A DNA stretch of 64,000 nt from Microcoleus sp. bin38.metabat.b11b12b14.051 (GCF_013299165.1 NZ_JAAFKD010000005.1:186001-250000), one strand, 5' to 3'. Shown: positions 17,633 to 28,100, counted from the stretch's first letter. Translations and numbers: made by a program. Notes: a model not told the origin generated them from the sequence alone.

Positions 17633-20600
17633 TTGGAAGTTTTTGAACGAACACAACAAGTGCAGCCACCCTCAACCCCAATTATTGCGCTCCAGTCTTT
17701 TTCTAAAAAAGCTGGAATTGCCGTAATCGCGATCGGCTGTACAGTCATTTTAGATTGGATCTTCGATCGGCAACTCTTAAAGAACGTTCTGCCCGGACTC
17801 ATTAGCATGAAAGCCAATACAGCTATCTGCTTTATTTTAGGCGGATGTTCTCTCTTGCTCCAACAACGCAGGCGAGCAAAATTAACCACAATTAAACATC
17901 TAAAAATCGATTGTTTTTTAAATTTTGCCAGCTCATTGTTAATAGTATTAATTAGCATTATAACCTTATTTAAATATAGCTTTGATTTAGATTTAGGCAT
18001 CGACCAACTACTATTCAAAGATAGTTCGAGCTTCACAAGCTCCTGGGCACCGGGACCCATGGCACCGAATACTCTTGCTGCTTTTTTATTGCTGGGTTCT
18101 GCCTTGTTGCTGCTGTCAGTACGTCGCCCTAAATACCTGCGGGTTCAAATCTTAAGCTGCTCAGCATTTTTAATTGCTTTTCTAGGGTTTATAGGCTACA
18201 TCTACGGCAAAGCTTTGTTCTACAAAATTGACCCTCATATAGGAATGGCTTTGCACACGTCTGTAGCATTGATGTTGCTGAGCCTCGGCATTTTATTCGC
18301 CAATCCAGAGCGAGGATTGATAGCAGTAATTGCGAGCGATCGCACGGGCGGCATCATGGCAAGGCGCTTGTTACCGCAGGCAATAATTATCCCGCCCATA
18401 GCCGGTTATTTTATCATGTCGGGAGAGCGGTTGCAAGTCTACTCGCCGGAAGTAGGAATATCGCTGCTAAGCGTATTGAACGTGATTATTTTTACTGTTC
18501 TAATTTGGCAGAATGCGAAAACTCTCTGCACGGCAGACCGGAGGCGCTATCGAGCCAAAATGGGGCTAATTAAAGCTAAATCAGACTTAGAAACTCAAGT
18601 CGATCAACGGACTCTCCAACTCCAACTCGTTAACGAGCAATTGCAGCAGCAAATTCTCGATTCTAAAGTAACAGAGCAAGCGCTTCAAAAAAACTACAAC
18701 CTCTTGCTCACAGTCATCAACAGTACGCCTACAGCCCTATTTGTCAAAGATATTCAGGGCTGCTACATGATGCTCAACGCTGCGGGAGCTAGCATCATTG
18801 GCAAGTCTTTTGACGAAATTATCGGCAGAGATGACAGCGAGTTATTTCCGCCGGAAATTGCGGCTAATATTACCAAAACCGATCGCCAGATCCTGACAGC
18901 GGGAAAAACGCAAGTGATGGAAGAAGAACTGCCTGTTCAAGGAAAATTGCGGACATTTCTTTCAACTAAAAATGCTTACCGAGACGGGCAAGGAAACATC
19001 AGCGGTATAGTTAGCATTGCGCGGGATATTTCCGATCGCAAACAAGCCGAAGTCGCCAACAGAAGTCTGGCAGCAATTCTCGAAGCAACGCCCGACTTTG
19101 TAGGTATCTGCGACCTCGATGGACACGCTGTTTACATGAACAAAGCAGGTAGAACAATGGTCGGTATCGACGAAAACGAAGATATATCGCACAGACAAGT
19201 TGGAGAATTCGCAGCACCATCAGCCCGCAGTACATTGCAGCAGGCGATCGCCACCGCTATTTCTGAAGGCGTTTGGAGCGGAGAAACAGCCTTTGTGTCA
19301 GCCTCGGGAGTCGAAATTCCCGTCAGCCAAGTCATCATCTCCCACCAAGCACCCGACGGCCAACTCGCATACATTTCTACGATCGCCCGCGACATCAGCG
19401 ATCGCAAACGAACAGAGCAAGCACTGCAACTGTCTCAAGCTCGTTTCGCGGGCATTCTAGAAATTGCCGACGACGCGATTATTTCGGTAGATGCCAACCA
19501 AAAAATTATCATGTTCAACCAAGGTGCAGAAAGCATTTTTGGGTGGACTGCCGCCGAGGCGATCGGGCAATCCCTGAACCTGCTGTTGCCAGAAGCTTTT
19601 GCCACCTCTGACAGCCACCTCGTCACCAATTTCGGCGGCGGCGTTAAACAAGCCCGAAAAATGGGCAACCGCAAAGAAATTTTCGCCCGCCGCCGAGACG
19701 GTACGGAATTTCCCGCCGAAGCTTCTATTTCCCAACTCGAAGTGGCAGGCGAAATCATCTTCACAGCAATTTTGCGCGACGTGACAGCCAGCCGGCAAGC
19801 CGAAGCCTCTGTACGTCTGAGCGAGGAAAGATACCGATCGCTGGCGATCGCCACCGCACAGATGGTGTGGACAACAAACGCTAGCGGAGTTCCCGACGAG
19901 CCTCTGCCCGATTGGATAGCTTATACGGGCATGAGCTTTGAAGAGACGAGGGACAACTGGACAGAAGCAGTACATCCAGAAGACCGCGATCGCACCATAC
20001 AAGCTTGGACGCGCGCCGTAGAAACTAAAAGTCTCTACGAAGTCGAACACCGCTTGCGGGCCGCAGACGGCAGCTACCGATACTTCTGGGTGCGGGGCGT
20101 CCCCATTGTGGCAGCCGACGGCAGCGTTCGCGAGTGGGTGGGCGCTCACACCGATATTAGCGATCGAGTGCAAGTTTTGGCAGCGCTGCGAGAATCAGCC
20201 ACCCAATATCGCCAGCAAGCAGCCCAGCTCGAAAAAGCTTTCCGCGACTTGCACGAAACTCAAACTCAACTAATCCAAACCGAAAAAATCTCTTCACTCG
20301 GGCAGCTAGTCGCCGGAGTCGCCCACGAAATCAATAACCCGATTAACTTCATCTACGGTAACATCACCCACGCCAGTCAATACGCCAAAGAATTGCTCGA
20401 ATTGCTCCACCTTTACCAGGAAAAATACCCAAATCCCGTCCCGGAAATTGCTTTATCAGCCGAAGACATAGAAATTGATTACTTAATGGAAGACTTTCCG
20501 AAGATTTTGGAATCAATGAAAGTAGGAGCCGATCGCATCCGCGACTTAGTTGTCTCCTTGCGCAACTTTTCCCGACTCGACGAATCGCAGATGAAGCGAG

Positions 20601-21136
20601 TAGACATTCACGAAGGAATCGAAAGCACTCTGGTAATTTTGCAGCACAAGCTCAAAGCTAATGCCGTTCGTCCGGCGATCGAGATTATCAAAGACTACGG
20701 CAGCTTCGGCAAAGTCGAGTGCTATGCAGGTCAGCTCAATCAAGTATTTATGAATTTGTTAGCAAATGCGATCGACGCCCTCGAAGAATACAATACCAAG
20801 CGTTCTCCCCAAGAAATATATGCTAGCCCCAACACAATTAAGATTAGCACCAGTGCGACTTCAGACACAGTAACTATTCGGATTGCCGACAACGGAATGG
20901 GAATCAATCAAGAGGTCATCCGCAAGTTATTCGACCCATTTTTTACTACTAAACCTGTCGGAAAAGGCACTGGTTTAGGACTGTCAATCAGCTATAAAAT
21001 TATAGTTGAAAAACACCGAGGCAAATTGCATTGTGTTTCTGCACCATGGAAAGGTGCAGAGTTTGTTATCGAGATTCCGATTTCCCAGAATCTATCAGCA
21101 GCGGCGACGGAAAACGTCAAGGAAATGGTCAGTTGA
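17633..21136 (+). CDS. Membrane-anchored multi-PAS sensor histidine kinase
   Basis: A two-component sensor kinase of 1167 residues. Residues 25-295 contain about eight hydrophobic helices (for example KKAGIAVIAIGCTVILDWIF and LLSVLNVIIFTVLIW), forming an integral membrane sensor module. A coiled coil and four PAS domains follow (about 350-470, 475-595, 600-720, 725-850). The kinase core has SSLGQLVAGVAHEINNP with the phospho-His near residue 898, NQVFMNLLANAIDALE near 1035, DNGMGI near 1087 and GKGTGLGLS. The start codon is TTG, placed about 7 bases after GGGAG; no ATG fits better. No receiver domain or response regulator is adjacent. The core closely resembles the kinase at 6108-9941. The stop TGA lies in a heptamer repeat. 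Confidence 0.92.
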   Translation: MEVFERTQQVQPPSTPIIALQSFSKKAGIAVIAIGCTVILDWIFDRQLLKNVLPGLISMKANTAICFILGGCSLLLQQRRRAKLTTIKHLKIDCFLNFASSLLIVLISIITLFKYSFDLDLGIDQLLFKDSSSFTSSWAPGPMAPNTLAAFLLLGSALLLLSVRRPKYLRVQILSCSAFLIAFLGFIGYIYGKALFYKIDPHIGMALHTSVALMLLSLGILFANPERGLIAVIASDRTGGIMARRLLPQAIIIPPIAGYFIMSGERLQVYSPEVGISLLSVLNVIIFTVLIWQNAKTLCTADRRRYRAKMGLIKAKSDLETQVDQRTLQLQLVNEQLQQQILDSKVTEQALQKNYNLLLTVINSTPTALFVKDIQGCYMMLNAAGASIIGKSFDEIIGRDDSELFPPEIAANITKTDRQILTAGKTQVMEEELPVQGKLRTFLSTKNAYRDGQGNISGIVSIARDISDRKQAEVANRSLAAILEATPDFVGICDLDGHAVYMNKAGRTMVGIDENEDISHRQVGEFAAPSARSTLQQAIATAISEGVWSGETAFVSASGVEIPVSQVIISHQAPDGQLAYISTIARDISDRKRTEQALQLSQARFAGILEIADDAIISVDANQKIIMFNQGAESIFGWTAAEAIGQSLNLLLPEAFATSDSHLVTNFGGGVKQARKMGNRKEIFARRRDGTEFPAEASISQLEVAGEIIFTAILRDVTASRQAEASVRLSEERYRSLAIATAQMVWTTNASGVPDEPLPDWIAYTGMSFEETRDNWTEAVHPEDRDRTIQAWTRAVETKSLYEVEHRLRAADGSYRYFWVRGVPIVAADGSVREWVGAHTDISDRVQVLAALRESATQYRQQAAQLEKAFRDLHETQTQLIQTEKISSLGQLVAGVAHEINNPINFIYGNITHASQYAKELLELLHLYQEKYPNPVPEIALSAEDIEIDYLMEDFPKILESMKVGADRIRDLVVSLRNFSRLDESQMKRVDIHEGIESTLVILQHKLKANAVRPAIEIIKDYGSFGKVECYAGQLNQVFMNLLANAIDALEEYNTKRSPQEIYASPNTIKISTSATSDTVTIRIADNGMGINQEVIRKLFDPFFTTKPVGKGTGLGLSISYKIIVEKHRGKLHCVSAPWKGAEFVIEIPISQNLSAAATENVKEMVS

Positions 21137-21206
21137 CAGTTGACTGTTGACTGTTGACTGTTGACAGTTGACAGTTGACAGTTGTCATTTGTCATTTGTC
21201 ATTAGT
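21127..21206. repeat. GTTGACA/GTTGACT/ATTTGTC heptamer array
   Basis: About eleven 7-bp units change in type along the array (GTTGACA, then GTTGACT, GTTGACA, and TTTGTCA). It begins inside the coding end of the kinase and contributes the stop codon. Confidence 0.8.
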
Positions 21207-21420
21207 TTCTGAGATTCACGCATGGGGCGAGAAACCCGGTTTCTATGAATTTTGGGTTGAGTATCTGTAGGGTGTGTCGCCATCGACAATCTCTAAAAAA
21301 GAGCGAAAATCTAATAGCGACGCACCTTACACATTAGATGAACGAGACAAGCCCAACAATTCTCTCGTAGCAAGCTTTTGTCTAAATGGTATTATTAGTT
21401 ATGAATTTTTCAACATCGCG

Positions 21421-21835
21421 CATGGGGCGAGAAACCCGGTTTCTACGAGTTTTGGGTTGAGTGACGAGAAATATCGAAAGAAACCGGGTTTCTGAGATTC
21501 ACGCATGGGGCGAGAAACCCGGTTTCTACGAGTTTTGGGTTGAGTGACGAGAAATATCGGAAGAAACCGGGTTTCTGAGGATCACGCCTGGGGCGAGAAA
21601 CCCGGTTTCTACGAGTTTTGGGTTGAGTGACGAGAAATATCGGAAGAAACCGGGTTTCTGAGGATCACGCCTGGGGCGAGAAACCCGGTTTCTACGAGTT
21701 TTGGGTTGAGTGACGAGAAATATCGGAAGAAACCGGGTTTCTGAGGATCACGCCTGGGGCGAGAAACCCGGTTTCTACGAGTTTTGGGTTGAGTGACGAG
21801 AAATATCGCAAGAAACCGGGTTTCTGAGGTACTTC
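21421..21835. repeat. Five tandem copies of an 83-bp hairpin unit
   Basis: Units begin at 21421, 21504, 21587, 21670 and 21753 with an exact 83-bp period. Each unit contains GGGCGAGAAACCCGGTTTCT, then ACGAGTTTTGGGTTGAGTGA, then GACGAGAAATAT and AAGAAACCGGGTTTCTGAG, so every unit can fold into a long hairpin. A partial unit lies at 21221-21260 next to a GTAGGGTGTGTCGCC hairpin (about 21269-21329). Units differ by only one to a few bases, implying recent expansion. There is no spacer diversity and no coding. Confidence 0.85.
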
Positions 21836-22039
21836 TTCAGTCCGCGGAGGCGGACTTCGTTTGTGTGCCCGTAAACTCCGCGGTTTCAACCGCCGTCTTA
21901 TCTTGGAGTACCGCGGTTTCAACCGCCGTCTGCATCTCTCCCCGTCTCCTCAACTTCGTCGATCGATCGCCCAAAATCGAAATAATTCTTTACAATACAA
22001 GAGTAAATATGATTATTCACTTAAATAAATCCCTTGAAA

Positions 22040-23311
22040 ATGCCTGTAAACCAACTTTCTGCAACCACAGCCTCCACCCAAACGCAGGAATTCGACTTTG
22101 ACATAGCGATCGTCGGAGGCGGCATAGTCGGCGCCACCTTAGCCTGCGCCCTCAAAGATTCAGGATTAAAAATCGCCATCATTGAAACCCAACTCCCCGC
22201 AGCAGCAGCAGCCAAAAAACAAGCCTATGCAATTACCCTACTATCGGGAATGATCTTAGAAGGCATCGGCGTATGGGAGCAAATTCTGCCACAAATCACC
22301 ACCTTCGAGCAAATTAGCCTCTGCGACGGCGACTATCCCGGTGTTGTCGAATTCCACCGCCCCGATTTAGGAAATACTGGGAAATTACCCGTACCAAAAA
22401 CAGCTTTAGGTTACGTTGGCGAGCACCGAGTCATGCTGTCAGCTTTGCAAGAATCCTTAGCAAAAAACTCTAATTTTAGTTGGGTTTGTCCTGCGGAAGT
22501 AGTCGAAGTAAAATATTTAACTAATTGCGCCGAAATTCAAATCAAAGAAGAGGGCGAAACTCGCACAATTCGCACTAAATTATTAGTCGCCGCCGACGGT
22601 TCGCGATCGCGCATCCGCAGCGAAGCCAACATCAGCACTCGCGGCTGGAAATACTGGCAATCCTGCATTGCTATCACTGTTAAAGCCGAAAAGCTGCACA
22701 ACGATATTGCTTTTGAGCGCTTTTGGCCAAGCGGCCCGATGGGAGTCTTACCATTACCGGGAAACCGCTGTCAAGTAGTTTGGACTGCGCCCCACGCGGA
22801 AGCAAAAGCTTTGCAGTCAATGGACGAGAAAGAGTTTTTAGCTTTGTTGGAACAGCGCACTGGCGGGCTGTTAGGGCGTTTGGAATTGGAGAGCGATCGC
22901 TTTTTATTCCCGGTACAGTTAATGCAGAGCGATCGCTACGTACTGCCCAGATTAGCACTCATTGGCGACGCCGCCCACTGCTGTCATCCCGTCGGCGGAC
23001 AGGGCTTAAATATGGGAATTCGTGACGCTGGGGCGATCGGCCAAATCTTGCAACAAGCCCACCAAAAAGGCGAAGACATCGGCGATTTGCGAGTATTAAA
23101 ACGGTATCACAACTGGCGCAAAAATGAGAATTTAGTTGTGTTAGGATTTACCGATTTTCTAGACAGATTATTTTCCAATACTTGGCTACCAATAGTCACA
23201 TTTCGCCGCTTCGGATTGTGGTGTTTGCGGACAATTCCCCCAGTGAGGTTTTTAGCCTTGCGCTTGATGACTGGCTTAATGGGCCGCCCGCCGGAATTAG
23301 CTCAAAACTAG
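22040..23311 (+). CDS. UbiH/COQ6-family FAD-dependent monooxygenase
   Basis: A flavoprotein hydroxylase of the UbiH/UbiF/VisC/COQ6 group, likely acting on an aromatic or quinone ring. The N-terminal dinucleotide motif is IAIVGGGIVGATLACAL (about residues 23-39). The GDG-type motif LVAADGSRSRIR is near residue 185. The second FAD motif, LIGDAAHCCHPVGGQGLNMG, is near residue 310. The length of 423 residues fits the family. The ATG at 22040 is preferred over an upstream TTG. In cyanobacteria related enzymes have been proposed in plastoquinone or other ring hydroxylation; the exact substrate is not readable here. Upstream lies the 83-bp hairpin array. Confidence 0.88.
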   Translation: MPVNQLSATTASTQTQEFDFDIAIVGGGIVGATLACALKDSGLKIAIIETQLPAAAAAKKQAYAITLLSGMILEGIGVWEQILPQITTFEQISLCDGDYPGVVEFHRPDLGNTGKLPVPKTALGYVGEHRVMLSALQESLAKNSNFSWVCPAEVVEVKYLTNCAEIQIKEEGETRTIRTKLLVAADGSRSRIRSEANISTRGWKYWQSCIAITVKAEKLHNDIAFERFWPSGPMGVLPLPGNRCQVVWTAPHAEAKALQSMDEKEFLALLEQRTGGLLGRLELESDRFLFPVQLMQSDRYVLPRLALIGDAAHCCHPVGGQGLNMGIRDAGAIGQILQQAHQKGEDIGDLRVLKRYHNWRKNENLVVLGFTDFLDRLFSNTWLPIVTFRRFGLWCLRTIPPVRFLALRLMTGLMGRPPELAQN

Positions 23312-23354
23312 GTTCGTAGTGAGGACTTCAGTCCTTCATCGGCCGGATACCTAC

Positions 23355-23515
23355 GCACCATCTAAGAAACCGGGTTTTTGCGATTTTTATCGATAGTAAG
23401 GAAGTATCTCAAAAAACCCGGTTTCTGGCCACCCGCGCACCATCTAAGAAACCGGGTTTTTACGATTTTTGCCGACAGTAACGACTGTCGCAAAAACCCG
23501 GTTTCTGGCCACCCA
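23355..23515. repeat. Double AGAAACCGGGTTTTT hairpin, upstream copy
   Basis: Two 82-bp units, each reading GCACCATCTAAGAAACCGGG, GATTTTT, CGACAGTAACGA and CCCGGTTTCTGGCCACCC, follow one another. The same two-unit block occurs in the same orientation at 24932-25104, so the gene pair between them is bracketed by direct repeats of about 165 bp. A half copy of the GGACTTTAGTCC family precedes it at about 23312-23335. Confidence 0.85.
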
Positions 23516-23583
23516 CCCATCAAAATCAAAAGCCGTTGTTTTTTCGTTGGGTTTACGTTAGGATATAGTAAAGAGGTGAAACT

Positions 23584-24048
23584 ATGCAGATTACAAATAA
23601 AAAATTTAGGTTGCGAAGCGGTGCAAATTGGACATCGTTTGAGAAGTTTCGTTTGCAGGGCGCAGAAGCACTCAGTTCGATCGCCAATGGTGCGATCGCT
23701 ACCCTCCAGACAAAAACAGGACAGTACCGCATTATTGAGGAACGTGACTTTCAAGCAATGTATGGACTAGCCCGTGATGTCGATCGGCTAAGGGGAGGAT
23801 TGCGTGTGGTCATCTTGGCTGTGCGTGCCGCACAAAAACACCCCGATCCAGAGAATCTTAATCTACTTGCTGAAGCAGTTGCTATGCTGGGAGATTTGCC
23901 TGAACTTCCTACCCGCAATAGCTTCGATGGATTAGTTCCAGAGAATTTCGACTTGGATGAGGATGATGAAGTAATGCTCGATCCTGATGAAATTGAGCGT
24001 CCTTTGCAATCTGAAAGTGCGATCGACAATAGGATAGATCGATCATGA
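23584..24048 (+). CDS. Hypothetical protein, first gene of a two-gene cassette
   Basis: I do not recognise a family. The product is 154 residues and soluble. It has an N-terminal segment (FRLRSGANWTSFEKFRLQG), a possible strand region around IATLQTKTGQYRII, helices in the middle, and a strongly acidic tail (ENFDLDEDDEVMLDPDE). GAGGTGAAACT precedes the ATG, giving a good ribosome site. Its stop overlaps the start of the next gene (ATGA), so the two are translationally coupled. The acidic, helical nature and the coupling would suit an adaptor or antitoxin-like partner, but this is inference only. Confidence 0.6.
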   Translation: MQITNKKFRLRSGANWTSFEKFRLQGAEALSSIANGAIATLQTKTGQYRIIEERDFQAMYGLARDVDRLRGGLRVVILAVRAAQKHPDPENLNLLAEAVAMLGDLPELPTRNSFDGLVPENFDLDEDDEVMLDPDEIERPLQSESAIDNRIDRS

Positions 24049-24707
24049 TGGCTGTAGCAAATAATGAGCCTAACAATCTGGAAACTCTTGAAAATCAGCT
24101 ACGCGAACTTTCTCACGACGATCGAGTTCTCACAATTATTCAGGACTTTGCCGATCGACTTGGTAAGACAAAAGACCGTCAGAAAGTTTTCGGAGCAGAG
24201 GGAGCGCTGGTGCGTCAGCCAATTGAGTATCGGGATATGTTAGCAAGAGGTCTGATTCGGGATGATGAAGATGCCTTCGCCCTTTTGCAGGGAGATATTG
24301 TTAGTAGTGACGCTGGCTACTTTTTGGGAGAACGTATTACTAACATGAAGTTTGCTATTGCAAGCTCAACCTGTGACCTTGTTCTGGGCCGCCGCGATTA
24401 TGCCTCACTGCTGCGATTGCAACCAATTTTTTCTGACAATCCTCAAGCAAAGCAACTCCTCGGTGAAATGCTAAAGTTTAAATCCACTAAGCGAATGTAT
24501 CTTCCACCATTACCAGGGGACTCTCGCAATGTAGTGGGTAATGCTGTAGTATTTGATGGGGTTATACAGATACGCCTTGATGATTTGCTGTTAGCAACAC
24601 GGCACGCCAGCCTAAGTCTTGTCGGGTGGAGGATATTTGGTTCTCTTGTTCGGACAATTATGGTACGAGCAGGCGCTAGTGAAACAGAAATGCGATCGAA
24701 AGCCTAA
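24045..24707 (+). CDS. Hypothetical protein, second gene of a two-gene cassette
   Basis: A 220-residue soluble protein of unknown family. Translation may start at either of two adjacent ATGs (24045 or 24048) and overlaps the preceding stop by four bases. The middle has a strand-rich segment with FAIASSTCDLVLGRRDYASL, loosely recalling proteins with a conserved SxDCD strand motif, and later VGNAVVFDGVIQIRLDDLLLA. The C-terminus is basic. No membrane segment is seen. The coupling to the acidic upstream protein, the flanking direct repeats and the position before a CHAT protease suggest an accessory or conflict role, but no function can be assigned. Confidence 0.6.
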   Translation: MMAVANNEPNNLETLENQLRELSHDDRVLTIIQDFADRLGKTKDRQKVFGAEGALVRQPIEYRDMLARGLIRDDEDAFALLQGDIVSSDAGYFLGERITNMKFAIASSTCDLVLGRRDYASLLRLQPIFSDNPQAKQLLGEMLKFKSTKRMYLPPLPGDSRNVVGNAVVFDGVIQIRLDDLLLATRHASLSLVGWRIFGSLVRTIMVRAGASETEMRSKA

Positions 24708-24931
24708 CAGCCAAATAGAGTATTTACAGTATATAAACTAAGAAAGATATTGACAATTTGCAATATTTTGTCATCTCTTAGTCCCTCTATGCTAGGGCTT
24801 TGTTTGTGTAGCTGCGGTTTCAACCGCCGAGTGATAACGGGGGTACGATACCCGGATTTGGTATCAGAAGTAGAGCAAGTTAAGGAAAAAGTCGGTAATG
24901 TAACAACTGGATAGTGACTTGTCAAGTTCTA

Positions 24932-25104
24932 GCCACCCGCGCACCATCTAAGAAACCGGGTTTTTGCGATTTTTATCGACAGTAACGAAGTCTCTCAAAA
25001 AAACCCGGTTTCTGGCCACCCACGCACCATCTAAGAAACCGGGTTTTTACGATTTTTACCGACAGTAACGAAGTCTCTCAAAAAAACCCGGTTTCTGGCC
25101 ACCT
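24932..25104. repeat. Double AGAAACCGGGTTTTT hairpin, downstream copy
   Basis: The second direct copy of the block at 23355-23515, again with two hairpin units ending CCCGGTTTCTGGCCACC. It ends about 55 bases before the CHAT gene start, so it occupies that gene's promoter region. The rest of the gap 24708-24931 shows no gene. Confidence 0.85.
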
Positions 25105-25158
25105 AACCCATCTAAATCATGATAAAATAAATTCCGGTGTTATTCACAACTCCCCACA

Positions 25159-28100
25159 ATGGACGAAACTCGCGCCCAAGCCTACCTGCAACTAATTCAT
25201 ACAGTCCTCACTTGCCCCAACGGTGATGAAGCACAGATTTTACAGGATAACTCAGAATTACTTGATCGGGAATTTATGCAAGCTTGCGAGTCAGTAGCCG
25301 GAACCTTGACACAGCAAGGGCAGGACAATCAAGCTAATTTATTGCGAAATCTGGCCCGTCAGGTAGGACAATTCTTGGGGATGAACGATGGGGGAGATAG
25401 CGATAACTCTGAAGGTGAAAATCCCCAAGAGTATGCAAATTTTATCCTAGAATTATTGCAAGCAGAACAAGATAGTAACAGCGATATTAAAGTAATTTAC
25501 CCCATGCTGGCCGGGCGGCAACATCTCCTCAATGACCGTTTTGCCGAGATTTTACAGCAAGTGGCACAGAATTTAATTGCCGAACATCCCGAAGCAATTG
25601 AGTTAATTGTCGCCCTTATTGGAAATTTGAGTATTAATATTTATGAATTTCCCCGTGGCAATAGAGCGAATAATCTTGAAATTGCCATTACTGGCTATCA
25701 AATAGTTTTAAATAATCGGCAACCGGGAAGCGAAAAATACGCTCAAACTCAAAATAGACTAGCTGTTGCCTACAGTAACAGAATCAAAGGCTTGCGGACG
25801 GACAATCTGGAACTGGCGATCGGCATTTATGAGGCAGCTTTAACAGTCTATACTCTTGAGGATTTTTCTGAAGATTGGGCAATGACTCAAAATAACCTAG
25901 CTCTTGCCTACTGGGAAAGAATCAGCGGTTTGCGGGCCCAAAATCTGGAACGGGCGATCACACTTTATGACGCTGCTTTAAAAGTCTTTACCCGTGAGGA
26001 TTTCCCTAAACAATGGGCAACGACTCAAAATAACCTAGCTCTTGCCTACAGTAACAGAATCAACGGTTCTCGGCTCCAAAATCTGGAACGGGCGATCGCA
26101 TTTTATCAGGCAGCTTTAACAGTTTATACCCTTGAGGATTTCCCTAAAAAATGGGCAATGACTCAAAATAACCTAGGAGAAACCTACAGAAACAGAATCA
26201 ACGGTTCGCGGGCGGAAAATTTGGAACTGGCGATCGGCTTTTTTGAGGGTGCTTTAACAGTTCGTGCATTTGAGGATTTCCCTGAAGATTGGGCAGATAC
26301 TAAAAATAATTTAGCTATGACCTACAGCAACAGAATCAACGGTTCGCAGGCGAATAATCTGGAACGAGCGATCGTGCTTTATGAGGAAGCTTTAACAGTT
26401 TATACTCTTGAGGATTTCCCTGAAAAATGGGCAGGGACTCAAAATAACCTAGCTGATGCCTATAGTAACAAAATCAACGGTTCGCGGGCAGATAATCTGG
26501 AACTGGCTATCGCATCTTATCACAATGCTTTAACAGTTCGCACTGTTGAAAATTTCCCTGAAAAATGGGCAATGACTCAAAATAACCTAGCTAATGCCTA
26601 CTTATGCAGAATCAACGGTTCGCAAGCCCAAAATCTGGAACGGGCCATCGCATTTTATCAGGCAGCTTTAACAGTTTATACTCTTGAAGATTTCCCTGAA
26701 AAATGGGCAGGAACTCAAAATAACCTAGCGATTGCCTACACTAACAGAATCAACGGTTTGCGGACGGATAATCTGGAACTGGCGATCGCATCTTATCACA
26801 ATGCTTTAACTATCAGCACTCGTGAGGCTTTCCCGCAAAATCATGCAGAAACTTTATCTAATTTAGGTAATCTTTATCGAAGCAACCAGCAATGGCAACT
26901 AGCCTATGATACCTACGCCCCAGCCATTGCAACAGTAGAATTTTTACGGGGTGAGATTAAATCTGGGGATGAAACCAAACAAAAATTAGCCGAAGAATGG
27001 AATAAACTCTATCTGGGAATGGTGGAAGTTTGCATAGAACTCGAACACTACACCGAAGCGATAGAATACGTCGAACGTAGCAAAGCCCGCAACCTTGTAG
27101 AACTCTTTGCCAACCGTGAAATCAAACCTAAAGGCAATATCCCCGAAACTGTTCTCAACGAACTGTCGCGCCTCAGTCGAGAAATTGAGGCCGAACAGCG
27201 ACGACTGGAAATCGAACAGATAAACCGTAACAGTAATGGTGGCACAATATTGGGAGAACGCAGCCTCCAAATCGACAGCCTAACCACTAGGCGCGATTTT
27301 ACTCATCTCACCAAACTGCGTAAACAACTCGATGAATTGATTGCAGATGAAATTACACCAATCGATCGTGGTTTTAGCCTAACCCAAAAAGTTGAACTCA
27401 TCCTCTACAAGGACATTCAAACTTTGACAGGTGAAAACACCGCTATTCTTGAGTGGTACATCACAGGCGACAAATTTTTTACTTTCATCATCACCCAGCA
27501 AACCCCAACACCAATAATCTGGCAATCTTCAACAGAAGACTTTGAAGCCTTAGTAAATTGGGATAACGAGTATCGAAAAGACTACAAAGAGAGTAAACCA
27601 CCAGATAGAAAACCCCAATGGAAGCAAAAACTAGCCTCCCGCCTCCAAAATCTAGCTGAGATTTTGCATCTTGATCAGATTTTAAAGAATATTCCGAAAC
27701 CGTGCGATCGACTGATTTTAATTCCCCATCGCTTCCTGCATCTTTTACCCCTTCATGCGTTGCCAATCTCCCACGAAAGGGATTTTGAAAGCGGATACAC
27801 CGATGAAATCGATTCTTCTATCACTGTATCCCTGTCCCAATCGGAATCGTGCCTTCTCGACTTATTCCCTGGTGGAGTCAGCTATGCCCCCAGTTGCCAA
27901 CTACTGCAACAGGCGAAACAGCGACAACGCCCTCATTTCTCTCACCTATTTGCTATTGCCAATCCTACCAAAGACCGCTACTTACTTGAACTGCAAGCCG
28001 CTAACATCCGTGACAAATTCAAATCTAATGATTTCTTGGCAAGAGATGATGCTAATAAGAACGCAATTCTAAACGCGAAACTCAGCTTTGCCAACTGCGC

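Noticed and set aside
19457-20173. A 238-aa antisense frame within the histidine kinase
   Set aside because: It is a shadow of the strongly supported sense coding sequence, produced by codon bias.
21421-21835. CRISPR array
   Set aside because: The 83-bp units are nearly identical throughout, including the parts that would be spacers, and there are no cas genes in the window.
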